This document shows positions 34,515-43,498 of a stretch of 64,000 nucleotides of DNA, one piece after another. The stretch is from a bacterium BMS3Bbin03 (lineage in GTDB: Bacteria; Zhuqueibacterota; JdFR-76; BMS3Abin05): NCBI GenBank assembly GCA_002898015.1, contig BDTM01000015.1, forward strand, positions 1-64,000, in the 5' to 3' direction. Position numbers and translations under genes: made by a program. The notes below the pieces were generated by a model. It ran no database searches. It saw nothing but the letters and a program-made list of their open reading frames with translations, and was not told the DNA's origin. Within the stretch, counting starts at the first letter, position 1, and the number at the start of each line of letters is the position of its first letter.

Positions 34515-35113
34515 TATTTGACAAAAAATTGAAAAAGAACAAGCAAAAAACCACTGCCGATGGGTACCATAAGGTTGTCATTTACGGGAATAAGTCTCAA
34601 CTCCAGCACGGCACCCACAAAGGCGCCGAAAACCGAAAGAGGATTTGAAAATCCAAGAAAGACACGCCCGATTAAAAAGGCCGATAAGAAAAATGCAAGG
34701 CTTCCTTCAACTGTTTTGTGGGCTTTGATTTTGATTTTCCCCACACTTTTCCCAACCCCGGCAGCGAAAGCGTCGGATACGGTGAGCATGACGACGGCAA
34801 AAATGGCAATCTTTTTGGGGTAGATCAAAATCGTGACCAGCGCCCCGGCGATCCAGTAGGTGGCTCCCGTCGGTCGCCGAAATTCTCCCTTCCGAAGCAG
34901 GAAACCCACAGACCGGTTAAACAAGCGCTGAAAAGAAGGATTCGTAAATCGAAGACTCTCCACGACGATTGCGGCCGCAAAAGCGGCTCCTAATAAAATA
35001 AGGATAACATTTTTTGGTAAATACCAATAGAGAATTGGAAAAAGCAATCCGCTGATATGAATAGATTTTCGGAGGGATTCCGTCCAAATTGATTTATGTT
35101 TTTTCGACTCCAA
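34514..35113 (-). CDS. Dolichol/phytol-kinase-like membrane protein (SEC59/DGK/VTE5 family)
   Basis: 199-residue integral membrane protein with about six hydrophobic segments. The motif block KAHKTVEGSLAFF and VNDNLMVPIGSG is like that of the CTP-dependent polyprenol/phytol kinases and CdsA-like proteins (SEC59/DGK/VTE5 family). The likely start is TTG at 35113. It probably phosphorylates an isoprenoid alcohol or diacylglycerol; the exact substrate is unknown. It lies 8 bp after rpe. Confidence 0.75.
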   Translation of the reverse strand: MESKKHKSIWTESLRKSIHISGLLFPILYWYLPKNVILILLGAAFAAAIVVESLRFTNPSFQRLFNRSVGFLLRKGEFRRPTGATYWIAGALVTILIYPKKIAIFAVVMLTVSDAFAAGVGKSVGKIKIKAHKTVEGSLAFFLSAFLIGRVFLGFSNPLSVFGAFVGAVLELRLIPVNDNLMVPIGSGFLLVLFQFFVK

Positions 35114-35121
35114 CTAAATCA

Positions 35122-35832
35122 TCAGTCACGTTTTGATTCGGATTTCATTTTTTTTAAGATGTCTTTTACAGATTCAGAAATGTCATTGGCATGAAAAATG
35201 GCCGACCCGGAGACCAAAATCGTGGCACCTGCACGGGTCGTCTCTTCTGCCGTAAGCCCATCTATCCCGCCGTCCACTTCAATCTCAACCGTCCGGTCTA
35301 ATTTCCGAATCATCTGTTTGGCTCTTTCGATTTTAGACAGCATTGTTTCTATGAACGTCTGCCCCCCGAAGCCGGGGTTTACCGTCATAATAAGCAAAAG
35401 ATCGATGTCCGTCAGAATTTCTTCAACCGTCACCAGGGGGGTGGCCGGATTCAGCGCCACGCCCGCTTTCATCCCAAGACGCTTAATTTTTTGCACGGTT
35501 CTGTGCAGGTGGGGACACACTTCCTGGTGAACCGTCAGAATATCCACACCCGCTCGCCTGAAATCTTCTAAATAACGGTTCGGCTCGGAGATCATTAAAT
35601 GCGCATCCAGCGGGAGATCGGTCACGCTGCGTATCTTTTTGATCACCGCCGGCCCAAACGTGATATTCGGCACGAAATGTCCGTCCATGACATCCAGGTG
35701 AATAAAATCGACGCCGGCTTTCTCCACGAGATTGATTTCTTCGGCAAGATGCGCAAAATCCGCCGATAAAATCGAAGCGGCTAACTTAATTGTTTTGGGC
35801 AGCAGTGTCTTTCTCCTCCGCTTGAAATTCAC
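35122..35832 (-). CDS. rpe: Ribulose-phosphate 3-epimerase
   Basis: 236-residue (as drawn) TIM-barrel epimerase interconverting ribulose-5-phosphate and xylulose-5-phosphate in the pentose phosphate pathway. Catalytic and metal-binding stretches HLDVMDGHFVPNITFGP, DAHLMI and VEVDGGI-type (EVDGGI) are present. The only ATG in reach (35832) gives a basic nine-residue extension and overlaps the PASTA gene by 47 bp. GGAGGAG lies 7 bases before a CTG at 35805, which would give the usual family length, so a CTG start is possible. Confidence 0.93.
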   Translation of the reverse strand: MNFKRRRKTLLPKTIKLAASILSADFAHLAEEINLVEKAGVDFIHLDVMDGHFVPNITFGPAVIKKIRSVTDLPLDAHLMISEPNRYLEDFRRAGVDILTVHQEVCPHLHRTVQKIKRLGMKAGVALNPATPLVTVEEILTDIDLLLIMTVNPGFGGQTFIETMLSKIERAKQMIRKLDRTVEIEVDGGIDGLTAEETTRAGATILVSGSAIFHANDISESVKDILKKMKSESKRD

Positions 35833-36586
35833 TCACCACAAGATCAATGGACTGTCCCATTTCAACTTCCGTCCCGGCGGGAAAAGACTGACGAATCACC
35901 GTATCCGGCAGAAGATTGTCATTGGCTTCCCGGGAAACGCGGCCGACCTTCAATCCGTCGTGAAGCAGAATATACGTGGCTTCTTTTAAACTTTTCCCCA
36001 CCAGTTGAGGGACAATAAAATGTTCCGGAATCTCACCAAGGCTCACCGTAAAATCAACACTTTGTCCCACCTGAAGCGTATCGCCCGGCGAAACGGATTG
36101 GCTCATCACCACACCCCGCGGGTAGTAGGTTGAAAATTCATAATTTTTCTTTCCGACTTTTAAACTGAGGCGTTGAAGCTTTAATCCGGCATCCCGCTCG
36201 GAACCTCCCACCAATTTGGGAACCGAAACGCGCTTTTCGCCTTTGCTGATCGTGAGATAGACCCGCCTTCCTTTTTTAACAATCGACTCGGGAAACGGGT
36301 TTTGAAACGTCACCTCATCCTGGGGATAATCGGAGTTGTAAGCCTCCCGGTCGAGAATGGCGTGGAACCCCCGATCCTTCAAAAACTTTTGGGCTTCGGG
36401 AAACGGCTTTCCAATGACGCTCGGCAGCACAACGTCTTTGCCGTGCTTTACATAGAGCGGCATCACCACCTGATCACAGGTAACGACCAGGACGATGAAC
36501 CCAATCGACCCGTAAAGTCCCCGGAGTATCCATTTTTTCCATCTTAAAAAGAAGGATTTCTTTTTTTCAAAGCTTTTTTCTTCCAA
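35786..36586 (-). CDS. Membrane-anchored PASTA-domain protein (no kinase domain)
   Basis: 266-residue protein: a short basic cytoplasmic N-terminus (EEKSFEKKKSFFLRWKKW), one membrane helix (GLYGSIGFIVLVVTCDQVVM) and three PASTA repeats (VVLPSVIGKPFPEA, VSVPKLVGGSERDA, FIVPQLVGKSLKEA) outside the membrane. PASTA repeats bind peptidoglycan fragments or beta-lactams. The start is TTG at 36586, supported by GGAGGAG 5 bases upstream. The gene lies between rsmB and rpe, the place of PrkC in Firmicutes, but the kinase domain is absent. It may anchor or sense peptidoglycan; the partner is unknown. Confidence 0.87.
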   Translation of the reverse strand: MEEKSFEKKKSFFLRWKKWILRGLYGSIGFIVLVVTCDQVVMPLYVKHGKDVVLPSVIGKPFPEAQKFLKDRGFHAILDREAYNSDYPQDEVTFQNPFPESIVKKGRRVYLTISKGEKRVSVPKLVGGSERDAGLKLQRLSLKVGKKNYEFSTYYPRGVVMSQSVSPGDTLQVGQSVDFTVSLGEIPEHFIVPQLVGKSLKEATYILLHDGLKVGRVSREANDNLLPDTVIRQSFPAGTEVEMGQSIDLVVSEFQAEEKDTAAQNN

Positions 36587-37943
36587 CCCGTCTCCTCCTG
36601 ACCAGCCTCGCAATAAAAGAACCGTCAATATGGTGCACATTCGGAAATGTTTTCACAAATCCGTTTGAATCCGTTAAAATTTCACGAACAAATGCGCCGG
36701 TATGTTCCAATTCAAAATTTTTGTGATTTTTCAGGAACCTGAAAATCTGATTCTCGTTTTCTTCCGGCTCAATTGTACAGGTGCTGTAGACCAGGACACC
36801 CCCCACGCGCACCAATCCGGCGGCATTTTCAAGCAGTTCGGATTGAATGGTTTTCATCTCCTGAATATCCCGAAGTGTGCGCCGCCATTTGATGTCCGGC
36901 TTTCTGGAAATTACACCGAGACCGGAACACGGGGCATCGATCAAAATGCGGTCGACCGGCTTTATCGATAGTTTACGGCCGTCGGCTGCAAGCGTATCGA
37001 CACAGCGAATACCAAGCCGCCGGGCATTTTCTTCGACTGTTTTGAGCCGGCGGGCGTGCAAATCCACCGCAATAATATGCCCCTGATTTTTCATCCGCTC
37101 GGCGATATGGGTGGTCTTTCCGCCGGGCGCCGCACACATGTCCAGAATCCTTTCACCCGGCTGCGGGTTCAGGACATGCGCAGCCAGACCGGCACTTTCA
37201 TCCTGAATGGAAAAGTACCCCTCTTCATAAAACGGGAGACGTTCAATCCGGCCGCTTTTTTGAATCGTTAAAAATTCATCCAGATAGACGCCTTTTTCCG
37301 GTTCAAATCCCCCCTCCTTTAAAACGGACGCATACTCTTTAACACTTGTCTTTAAAGTATTGACACGCACTGAAAGGACGGGCGTGTGATTCAGCGCCTC
37401 CAAAAGCGCCCGTGTAAATTTCACATCAAATTGCTTTACCCACCGCTCAACCATCCATTCCGGAAAGGAGAAACGGATCGACAAAGCTTCAATTGGATTT
37501 TTATCCACATCGGGGTAATCCAATTCATCCAGGTGCCGCAGCACATTTCGCAAAACACCGTTCACAAACCCCACTAATTTTTCCTGATGCGATTGACGCG
37601 TCAGCCTCACGGCCTCGTCGACGACGGCATAATCCGGCACACGGCTCAGAAACAACTTCTGATACAAACTGATTTGCAGAATCGCCCGAATCATGTCCGG
37701 CAGTTTTTCATATTTTCCGCGGATAAATTGCCGAAGGATCCAATTTAGTTGCAGTTGCCGGCGAATGGTGCCCTGCACAAGCTCCGTTACAAACGGCCGC
37801 TCTGCCGGCGGCACATGATTTTTCCGAAATGCCGCGTGCAACTGTTCGGACATAAAGGGCTGTTTTTTCCGGTATTGCACCAAAACCCGAACAGCCGTCC
37901 ACCGGCTGTTCGAATATTCGGGATCCGAATCCGATGGAGACAT
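36567..37943 (-). CDS. rsmB: 16S rRNA (cytosine-967-C5)-methyltransferase
   Basis: 458-residue RsmB. N-terminal NusB-like RNA-binding region and a C-terminal SAM-dependent methyltransferase domain. The two active-site cysteines are in DAPCSGLG and YSTCTIEPEENE; the SAM loop is MCAAPGGKTTHIAE. It methylates C967 of 16S rRNA. It follows fmt by 3 bp (same strand) and overlaps the PASTA gene by 20 bp. Confidence 0.95.
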   Translation of the reverse strand: MSPSDSDPEYSNSRWTAVRVLVQYRKKQPFMSEQLHAAFRKNHVPPAERPFVTELVQGTIRRQLQLNWILRQFIRGKYEKLPDMIRAILQISLYQKLFLSRVPDYAVVDEAVRLTRQSHQEKLVGFVNGVLRNVLRHLDELDYPDVDKNPIEALSIRFSFPEWMVERWVKQFDVKFTRALLEALNHTPVLSVRVNTLKTSVKEYASVLKEGGFEPEKGVYLDEFLTIQKSGRIERLPFYEEGYFSIQDESAGLAAHVLNPQPGERILDMCAAPGGKTTHIAERMKNQGHIIAVDLHARRLKTVEENARRLGIRCVDTLAADGRKLSIKPVDRILIDAPCSGLGVISRKPDIKWRRTLRDIQEMKTIQSELLENAAGLVRVGGVLVYSTCTIEPEENENQIFRFLKNHKNFELEHTGAFVREILTDSNGFVKTFPNVHHIDGSFIARLVRRRRVGRKKL

Positions 37944-37946
37944 CGC

Positions 37947-38900
37947 TTACAACTTTTCCTGTGCGGACTTTCCTAAAATTTCCCCTTTTTGAATCCGGTG
38001 CCCCCGCAAAAAATCCAACGCACTCATGCGCTTTCCACCGGCGGGCTGGACTTCAATCAATTCGATTGTGCCTTCCCCGGATCTAACAATCAGCCCTTTC
38101 TTGCTGTGGACGTAAACGATTTCACCCGGAAGACCCTTTGCGTGCGTGTGGTGTTCACTCACTTTTGCGCGATGGATCTTGAAGATTTTTCCGCGAAAAT
38201 ACGTAAATGCCCCGGGCACAGGAGAGACACCCCGAATCAAATTGACAATTTTGCCGGCCGGCTGAGACCAATTAATTTCACAATCCTCTTTCCGAATTTT
38301 CGGCGCCCGGGTCGCTTCACCCGCCTGAGGCTTCGGCTCAAGCTCTCCCCGCTCCAGCAAATCGAGTGTACGAACCATAACCTTGCCCCCAAGATAAGCC
38401 AGCCGCTCACGAAGCACTTCCGCTGTGTCTTCAGGATAGATTTTGACCTTCTCCTGAAGAAGAATATTTCCGGTGTCCACATGTTCATCAATGAAAAAGG
38501 TGGTCACACCGGTCTCATTTTCGCCATTGATCAATGCCCATTGAATGGGAGCCGCCCCGCGATATTTCGGCAACAACGACGCATGCAGATTAATGGTGCC
38601 CTTTGGCGGCAGCTTGAAAACCTCGGGCGGCAAAATGAGAAATGCCACTACCACAAAAACGTCCGCCCCCCATTCGCTCAACCGCTCTAAAAACGCCCGG
38701 CTTTTGAGTGATTCCGGCTGAAGAACGGGCAGCCCGTATTTCTCTGCAGCCGCCTTCACGGGGGAGGGCAGCAGCTTTCGGCCCCTGCCTTTAGGCTTGT
38801 CCTGCCGGGTGACGACCCCGGCAACCAAATGGCTGCTTTCTAAGAGCGCTTCCAATGTCGGGATTGCAAAATCGGGAGTACCCATAAACACAATTTTCAT
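37947..38900 (-). CDS. fmt: Methionyl-tRNA formyltransferase
   Basis: 317-residue Fmt. The N-terminal formyltransferase domain starts KIVFMGTPDFAIP and contains the HASLLPKYRGAAPIQWALINGE formyl-THF binding block; the C-terminal OB domain ends with the usual GGKRMSALDFLRGHRI. It formylates initiator Met-tRNA. It is followed by rsmB; no def gene is beside it. YajC is 15 bp upstream. Confidence 0.97.
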   Translation of the reverse strand: MKIVFMGTPDFAIPTLEALLESSHLVAGVVTRQDKPKGRGRKLLPSPVKAAAEKYGLPVLQPESLKSRAFLERLSEWGADVFVVVAFLILPPEVFKLPPKGTINLHASLLPKYRGAAPIQWALINGENETGVTTFFIDEHVDTGNILLQEKVKIYPEDTAEVLRERLAYLGGKVMVRTLDLLERGELEPKPQAGEATRAPKIRKEDCEINWSQPAGKIVNLIRGVSPVPGAFTYFRGKIFKIHRAKVSEHHTHAKGLPGEIVYVHSKKGLIVRSGEGTIELIEVQPAGGKRMSALDFLRGHRIQKGEILGKSAQEKL

Positions 38901-38915
38901 CAGATTACCTGAAAA

Positions 38916-39218
38916 TTAAGGAAGTTTTTTAGCGATTCCTGACCGCGTAACCTCGATCTTTGTGTTATCGGCGATCTTCAGAACGACTGTGTCGTCCGCC
39001 TCCTTAAAACCGACAATTGATCCTTTAATGCCGCCGATTGTGATGACTCTATCGCCCTTCTGAAGGGATTTGAGCATGGCCTGCAGTTCTTTCTGCTTTC
39101 GGGATTGCGGGCGAATCATGAACAGCCAGATCACAACAAAGATCAAAATGAACGGCAATAACGCCACCAGCGTATTGCCCTGTCCTGCGCCACCTGCTAA
39201 AAGAATATTTGCCACCAC
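38916..39218 (-). CDS. yajC: Preprotein translocase subunit YajC
   Basis: 100-residue SecYEG-associated protein. A single N-terminal membrane helix (LVALLPFILIFVVIWLFMI) is followed by the motif RPQSRKQKELQAMLKSLQKGDRV, typical of YajC. GTG at 39218 has a GGAGG site upstream. It follows tgt by 2 bp, the common tgt-yajC order, but secD and secF are not downstream; fmt comes next instead. Confidence 0.95.
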   Translation of the reverse strand: MVANILLAGGAGQGNTLVALLPFILIFVVIWLFMIRPQSRKQKELQAMLKSLQKGDRVITIGGIKGSIVGFKEADDTVVLKIADNTKIEVTRSGIAKKLP

Positions 39219-39220
39219 GG

Positions 39221-40390
39221 TTACTTCCTCCTTTTGATTGGTTTTGAATATGATTCTGTTTCGATGACTTTATAGTCTGAATAAAATGCTTCCTTAAACG
39301 CTTTGTAATGTTTCTCAAGAATTGCCTGTCTGGCCTTTTGTACCAATTCCATATAAAAGTGAATGTTGTGGGCCGTCGCCAGGCGAAGCGCCAGAACTTC
39401 CCCCACGGAAAAAAGATGCCGGATGTACGCCCGTGAAAAATTCCGGCACGTCGTACACGTGCAGTTTGGGTCGATTGGGCGAAAATCACTTTTATAAGAT
39501 GCATTCTTGATGACCATCCGGCCGCCCCAGGTAAACACCGTTCCGTTCCTGGCATTTCGCGTGGGCATGACACAGTCAAACATGTCGATTCCAAGCGCAA
39601 TCACCTCCACCAGATCCTCGGGTTTACCGACACCCATTAAATAACGGGGTTTGTCTTTCGGCATTTGCGAGGCCACGAGTCCCGCAATTTTGTACAATTC
39701 CGATTTCGGTTCCCCAACGGCCAATCCCCCGATGGCATAACCGTCAAACTCCAGTTTCAGCAATTCCTCCAGATTTTTAAAGCGTAAATCCAAATACGTA
39801 CTGCCCTGATTGATTCCGAATTGAAATTGTTTGTACCCGAACAACGCTTTTGTGTTCCCAAACCGGTCTTTTGACCGTTTCGCCCACTCGATCGTCAGTT
39901 CATGAGATTTTTGGGCGTACTCGAAACTACAGGGATACGGGGTGCATTCGTCCAAAACCATCATGATGTCGGGCCCCAGATCACGCTGAATATCGGTCAC
40001 ATTTTCAGGCGTAAACAAATGCTGCGAGCCGTCGACATGAGATTGAAAACGCACCCCTTCGGAACTCAGCCGGCGCAAATCGGACATACTAAACACCTGG
40101 TAGCCGCCGCTGTCGGTTAAAATTGCCTGTTCCCAGCTCATAAATTTATGCAGGCCGCCGGCATTTCGAATCAATTCGCCGCCCGGGCGTAAATACAAAT
40201 GGTACGCATTTCCCAAAATGATCTGTACGCGATTATCCAGCAATTCCTGAGGCGATTGTGTTTTGACCGTCCCCTGTGTGCCCACCGGCATAAAAATGGG
40301 CGTTTCCACATCCCCGTGATTTGTGTGTAAAATTCCAGCCCGGGCGCCGGTCTCCGGATCTTCTGTAATCCGTTCGAAAAAACTACCCAA
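39221..40390 (-). CDS. tgt: Queuine tRNA-ribosyltransferase
   Basis: 389-residue TGT that exchanges guanine 34 of certain tRNAs for preQ1/queuine. Recognisable blocks are TPIFMPVGTQGTVK, LTDSGGYQVFSM, and the GIDMFDCVMPTRNARNG loop with the catalytic aspartate; the zinc site uses the cysteines in CTCTTC and a downstream His. The start is TTG at 40390 with AGGA upstream. It lies in the same long minus-strand block as the QueG-like gene but far from it. Confidence 0.96.
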   Translation of the reverse strand: MGSFFERITEDPETGARAGILHTNHGDVETPIFMPVGTQGTVKTQSPQELLDNRVQIILGNAYHLYLRPGGELIRNAGGLHKFMSWEQAILTDSGGYQVFSMSDLRRLSSEGVRFQSHVDGSQHLFTPENVTDIQRDLGPDIMMVLDECTPYPCSFEYAQKSHELTIEWAKRSKDRFGNTKALFGYKQFQFGINQGSTYLDLRFKNLEELLKLEFDGYAIGGLAVGEPKSELYKIAGLVASQMPKDKPRYLMGVGKPEDLVEVIALGIDMFDCVMPTRNARNGTVFTWGGRMVIKNASYKSDFRPIDPNCTCTTCRNFSRAYIRHLFSVGEVLALRLATAHNIHFYMELVQKARQAILEKHYKAFKEAFYSDYKVIETESYSKPIKRRK

Positions 40391-40405
40391 ATTCCTGTGT
40401 TTCCT

Positions 40406-41785
40406 TTATTTCATAACCGCTTCGAGTGCATCCCGAACCGTTTTGACGCCGATCAGATCGATATGAATATTTTTTTGAATCGAACTTTTTGACGTCTCCG
40501 GCAAAACGACCTGTTCAAATCCCAGCCGTTTCGCTTCCAAAATACGGCGTTCAATTTGAGAGACCGATCGAATGTCGCCCCCCAAACCCACTTCACCAAT
40601 AGCGACCGCCTTTGTGCGCAGCGGGCGGTCCCGAAAGCTGGACGCAATGGCAAGCGTCGTGGCGAGATCCGCCGCGGGTTCATCCAGACGCAGGCCGCCG
40701 GCGACTTTCACAAACACATCGAATGAACCGATGCGTAATCCCGCACGTTTTTCAAGCACAGCCAGAAGCAGCGACAACCGGCGCTGGTCAATGCCGGTGG
40801 CGGTGCGTTGAGGAATCCCGAACCCGGACTGCGAGGTCAATGCCTGAATCTCCGCCAGAATCGGCCTTGTGCCTTCGATGGTGCAGGTGACGGAAAGTCC
40901 GCACAACCCTTCCCGGTTACCGGACAGAAACAATTCGGACGGGTTGCTCACATCCTGCAAGCCGTCCTCCCGAACTTCAAACACGCCCAATTCGTTTGTG
41001 GACCCGAAACGATTTTTAACGGTCCGTAAAATTCGATACTGGTACTGCCGGTCGCCTTCCAGATACAGCAGGGTGTCCACCATGTGCTCCAGAATACGGG
41101 GGCCGGCGATCGCCCCCTCTTTGGTCACATGTCCCACAAGAATGACCGGAATGCCGTTCCTTTTTGCCAATTGCATCAACCGAAGCGCACATTCCCGCAC
41201 CTGACTGACACTTCCGGGGGCGCTTTCAAATTCGGGGTTGTAAATCGTCTGAATCGAATCGATCACAAGCATCTCGGGTTTGTGGACATCCACCGCTTCC
41301 AGAATGGCGGATAAATCAATTTCCGAATAGATAAAAAGATTGTCGCTTTTCAATTTCAGACGGTCGGCCCGCATTTTGGTCTGCTGAACGGATTCTTCTC
41401 CGGAGATGTAGATCGTCTTCCGACCGGACGCCGCAATTTCGGCCATCCGCTGCAAAAGCAGTGTGGATTTGCCGATCCCGGGATCTCCGCTTAATAAAAC
41501 AATCGATCCCGGCACAATGCCGCCGCCGAGCGTGCGGTCAAATTCGGAACTCTTCGTCCGGATGCGCGGCTGTTTTTGAAGCTGAACGTCTGAGAGCAGC
41601 ATCGGACTTGATTTTTCAAATCCCTGATAACGAGCCCCTTTTGCGGCAGCCGGCACCCTTTTTTCTTCCACCATACTATTCCACGCCCCGCAGGCCTGAC
41701 ATTTTCCGGACCACCGGGGCGATTCGTCTCCGCACTCCTGGCAGACAAAAACGGTTTTCTCCTTTTTTTCTCTCACGGCCGTCAT
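40406..41785 (-). CDS. radA: DNA repair protein RadA
   Basis: 459-residue RadA (Sms). N-terminal zinc finger CQECGDESPRWSGKCQACG, RecA-like ATPase with Walker A GDPGIGKST, the KNRFGSTNE motif and a C-terminal Lon-like domain. It processes recombination intermediates. Its start codon is immediately followed by the stop of the mlaF-like gene upstream (no gap), so the genes are tightly linked. Confidence 0.96.
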   Translation of the reverse strand: MTAVREKKEKTVFVCQECGDESPRWSGKCQACGAWNSMVEEKRVPAAAKGARYQGFEKSSPMLLSDVQLQKQPRIRTKSSEFDRTLGGGIVPGSIVLLSGDPGIGKSTLLLQRMAEIAASGRKTIYISGEESVQQTKMRADRLKLKSDNLFIYSEIDLSAILEAVDVHKPEMLVIDSIQTIYNPEFESAPGSVSQVRECALRLMQLAKRNGIPVILVGHVTKEGAIAGPRILEHMVDTLLYLEGDRQYQYRILRTVKNRFGSTNELGVFEVREDGLQDVSNPSELFLSGNREGLCGLSVTCTIEGTRPILAEIQALTSQSGFGIPQRTATGIDQRRLSLLLAVLEKRAGLRIGSFDVFVKVAGGLRLDEPAADLATTLAIASSFRDRPLRTKAVAIGEVGLGGDIRSVSQIERRILEAKRLGFEQVVLPETSKSSIQKNIHIDLIGVKTVRDALEAVMK

Positions 41786-42592
41786 TTATAACAACTTCTC
41801 TTCCTGTTCTTTGCGTGTGTAAATAATCTCCCGGTTGATTTTAATCGGCCCTTCCGCCTTGCCCTCGATAAACTGCCGGACAACCGGATCTTTTGTCTTT
41901 TTTAACGCGTCGGGAGTGCCGTCAAAAAGAACGATCCCCCGCTGAATCATGGCCACACGATCGGCTATTTTATACACACTGCCCATGTCGTGCGTCACCA
42001 CAATCGATGTGATCCCCAAATTTTCATTGAATCCGATCACGATATTGTTAATCACATCCGCCATGATGGGATCCAGTCCCGTTGTGGGTTCGTCGTACAG
42101 CACAATCTCCGGTTCCATCATTAAAGCGCGCGCCAGCCCCACCCGTTTTCGCATGCCGCCGGATAATTCGGCCGGTTTTAAATCTTTCACCTCCGGCATC
42201 CCGACCATACTCAATTTTTCCTGAACCCGCTTTTTAATGACATCATACGGCAAATCCGAATGTTCAATCAAGGGCAGCGCCATATTTTCTTCCACCGTCA
42301 TCGAATCAAACAACGCCGCATTCTGGAAAAGCATTCCAAATTTTCTCCGGATTTTGTAAATCTCCTCCTGCCCCATGGTTGTGATTTCCTGGCCTTCCAC
42401 AAAGACCTGGCCTTTATCCGGCTTAATGAGCCCCAGAATCAATTTGAGCAGGACGCTCTTTCCGCATCCGGACCGGCCGATGATCACCGTTATTTTCCCG
42501 CGCTCAATCGTCATGTTGACATCGCGGAGAACCGGTTTGGAATCGTAACTTTTGTTCAGATGCACAAGTTCAATCATGTGTGCCTTCGGCAT
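41786..42592 (-). CDS. ABC transporter ATPase, MlaF/MKL-like
   Basis: 268-residue ABC ATPase. Walker A GRSGCGKSVLL, signature ELSGGMRKRVGLARAL, Walker B EIVLYDEPTTGLDP. The EIYKIRRKFGMLFQNAALFDSMTVEENMALPL stretch is typical of MlaF/Ttg2A-like lipid-transport ATPases. ATG at 42592 or 42577 is possible. It pairs with the MlaE permease 8 bp upstream. No MlaD gene follows. Confidence 0.88.
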   Translation of the reverse strand: MPKAHMIELVHLNKSYDSKPVLRDVNMTIERGKITVIIGRSGCGKSVLLKLILGLIKPDKGQVFVEGQEITTMGQEEIYKIRRKFGMLFQNAALFDSMTVEENMALPLIEHSDLPYDVIKKRVQEKLSMVGMPEVKDLKPAELSGGMRKRVGLARALMMEPEIVLYDEPTTGLDPIMADVINNIVIGFNENLGITSIVVTHDMGSVYKIADRVAMIQRGIVLFDGTPDALKKTKDPVVRQFIEGKAEGPIKINREIIYTRKEQEEKLL

Positions 42593-42600
42593 TCCACTAT

Positions 42601-43380
42601 TTAAAAAAGAAACATCGCCAGAATGTAATCGTTCATTAAGATCAGAGCAGACGAGACCACAAAAGCTTTGATTGTGGATCGCCCGACCCCTTCGGCGCCG
42701 CCCGACGTTTGAAAACCGATATAACAGCCGGCGATCGAGGTTGTGGCGCCGAAAACCAATGCTTTCAACAAACCGCTGATCACGTCGTATACTTGAAAAT
42801 ACGACTTGACGCCGTTAAAAAAGGTTTCCGCAGAAACATGTAAAAGCATATTAATCACCAAAAAGGCGCCGAATAATGCAATGAAATCGGCGAAAATCAC
42901 CAAAATAGGCATCATCGTTGTGGCCGCCACGATTCGGGGCATTGCCAGAAATCGAATCGGATCGATTGCCAGCGTTTCGAGCGCATCGATCTGCTCCGTC
43001 ACTTTCATGGATCCCAGTTCCGCTGCGATTGAGGCCCCCACGCGGCCGGCCAGTACCAGCGCCGTTAAAACAGGACCAAGCTCGATGAAAATCACCTTCG
43101 ACGTCGCCGGCCCCACATAGGAAAGCGGCAAAATCCCTTGAAACTGATAGGCCGCCTGCCAGGCGGAAACCGCGCCCGTAAAAATGCCCACCGTCACCAC
43201 AAGCGGCAGGGATCGAACACCGATTTCGAGCATCTGCTCGATCACAAGACGACGGTCTTTATAAAGATGTGACAGCGATCGCAGAGATTTTCCCACTAAA
43301 ATAAAAGCCCCCCCCGATTCCGAAATAAATTTTAAAGCCTTTTTCCCGATAATATGCAGAACAAAATATATCATCCGCAT
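42601..43380 (-). CDS. MlaE-family ABC permease
   Basis: 259-residue membrane protein with about five helices and the conserved FIELGPVLTALVLAGRVGASIAAELGSMKVTEQIDALETLAIDPIRFL region of MlaE/YrbE permeases. With the ATPase below it makes the inner-membrane part of a phospholipid trafficking transporter that works between the inner and outer membranes. MlaD and MlaC partners are not visible in the window. Confidence 0.9.
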   Translation of the reverse strand: MRMIYFVLHIIGKKALKFISESGGAFILVGKSLRSLSHLYKDRRLVIEQMLEIGVRSLPLVVTVGIFTGAVSAWQAAYQFQGILPLSYVGPATSKVIFIELGPVLTALVLAGRVGASIAAELGSMKVTEQIDALETLAIDPIRFLAMPRIVAATTMMPILVIFADFIALFGAFLVINMLLHVSAETFFNGVKSYFQVYDVISGLLKALVFGATTSIAGCYIGFQTSGGAEGVGRSTIKAFVVSSALILMNDYILAMFLF

Positions 43381-43404
43381 GGGGATCTCCGATAAAATTG
43401 AAAC

Positions 43405-43433
43405 TTGATTTTCGTCGAAAAAAAGTGTATACT
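43405..43433 (+). promoter_or_regulatory. Sigma70-like promoter for small lipoprotein
   Basis: TTGATT (43405-43410), 17-bp spacer, TATACT (43428-43433), about 65 bases upstream of the lipoprotein ATG. Five of six -10 bases match. Confidence 0.55.
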
Positions 43434-43498
43434 AAATTGTTTTATCTAAAAACATACTATATCTTTACGAAAAATACAACAAAAAAGCCCATTTTGAC

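Noticed and set aside
37501..37509. Perfect DnaA box inside rsmB
   Set aside because: Isolated match in coding sequence (encodes Asp-Val-Asp-Lys); one chance match is expected in a window of this size.
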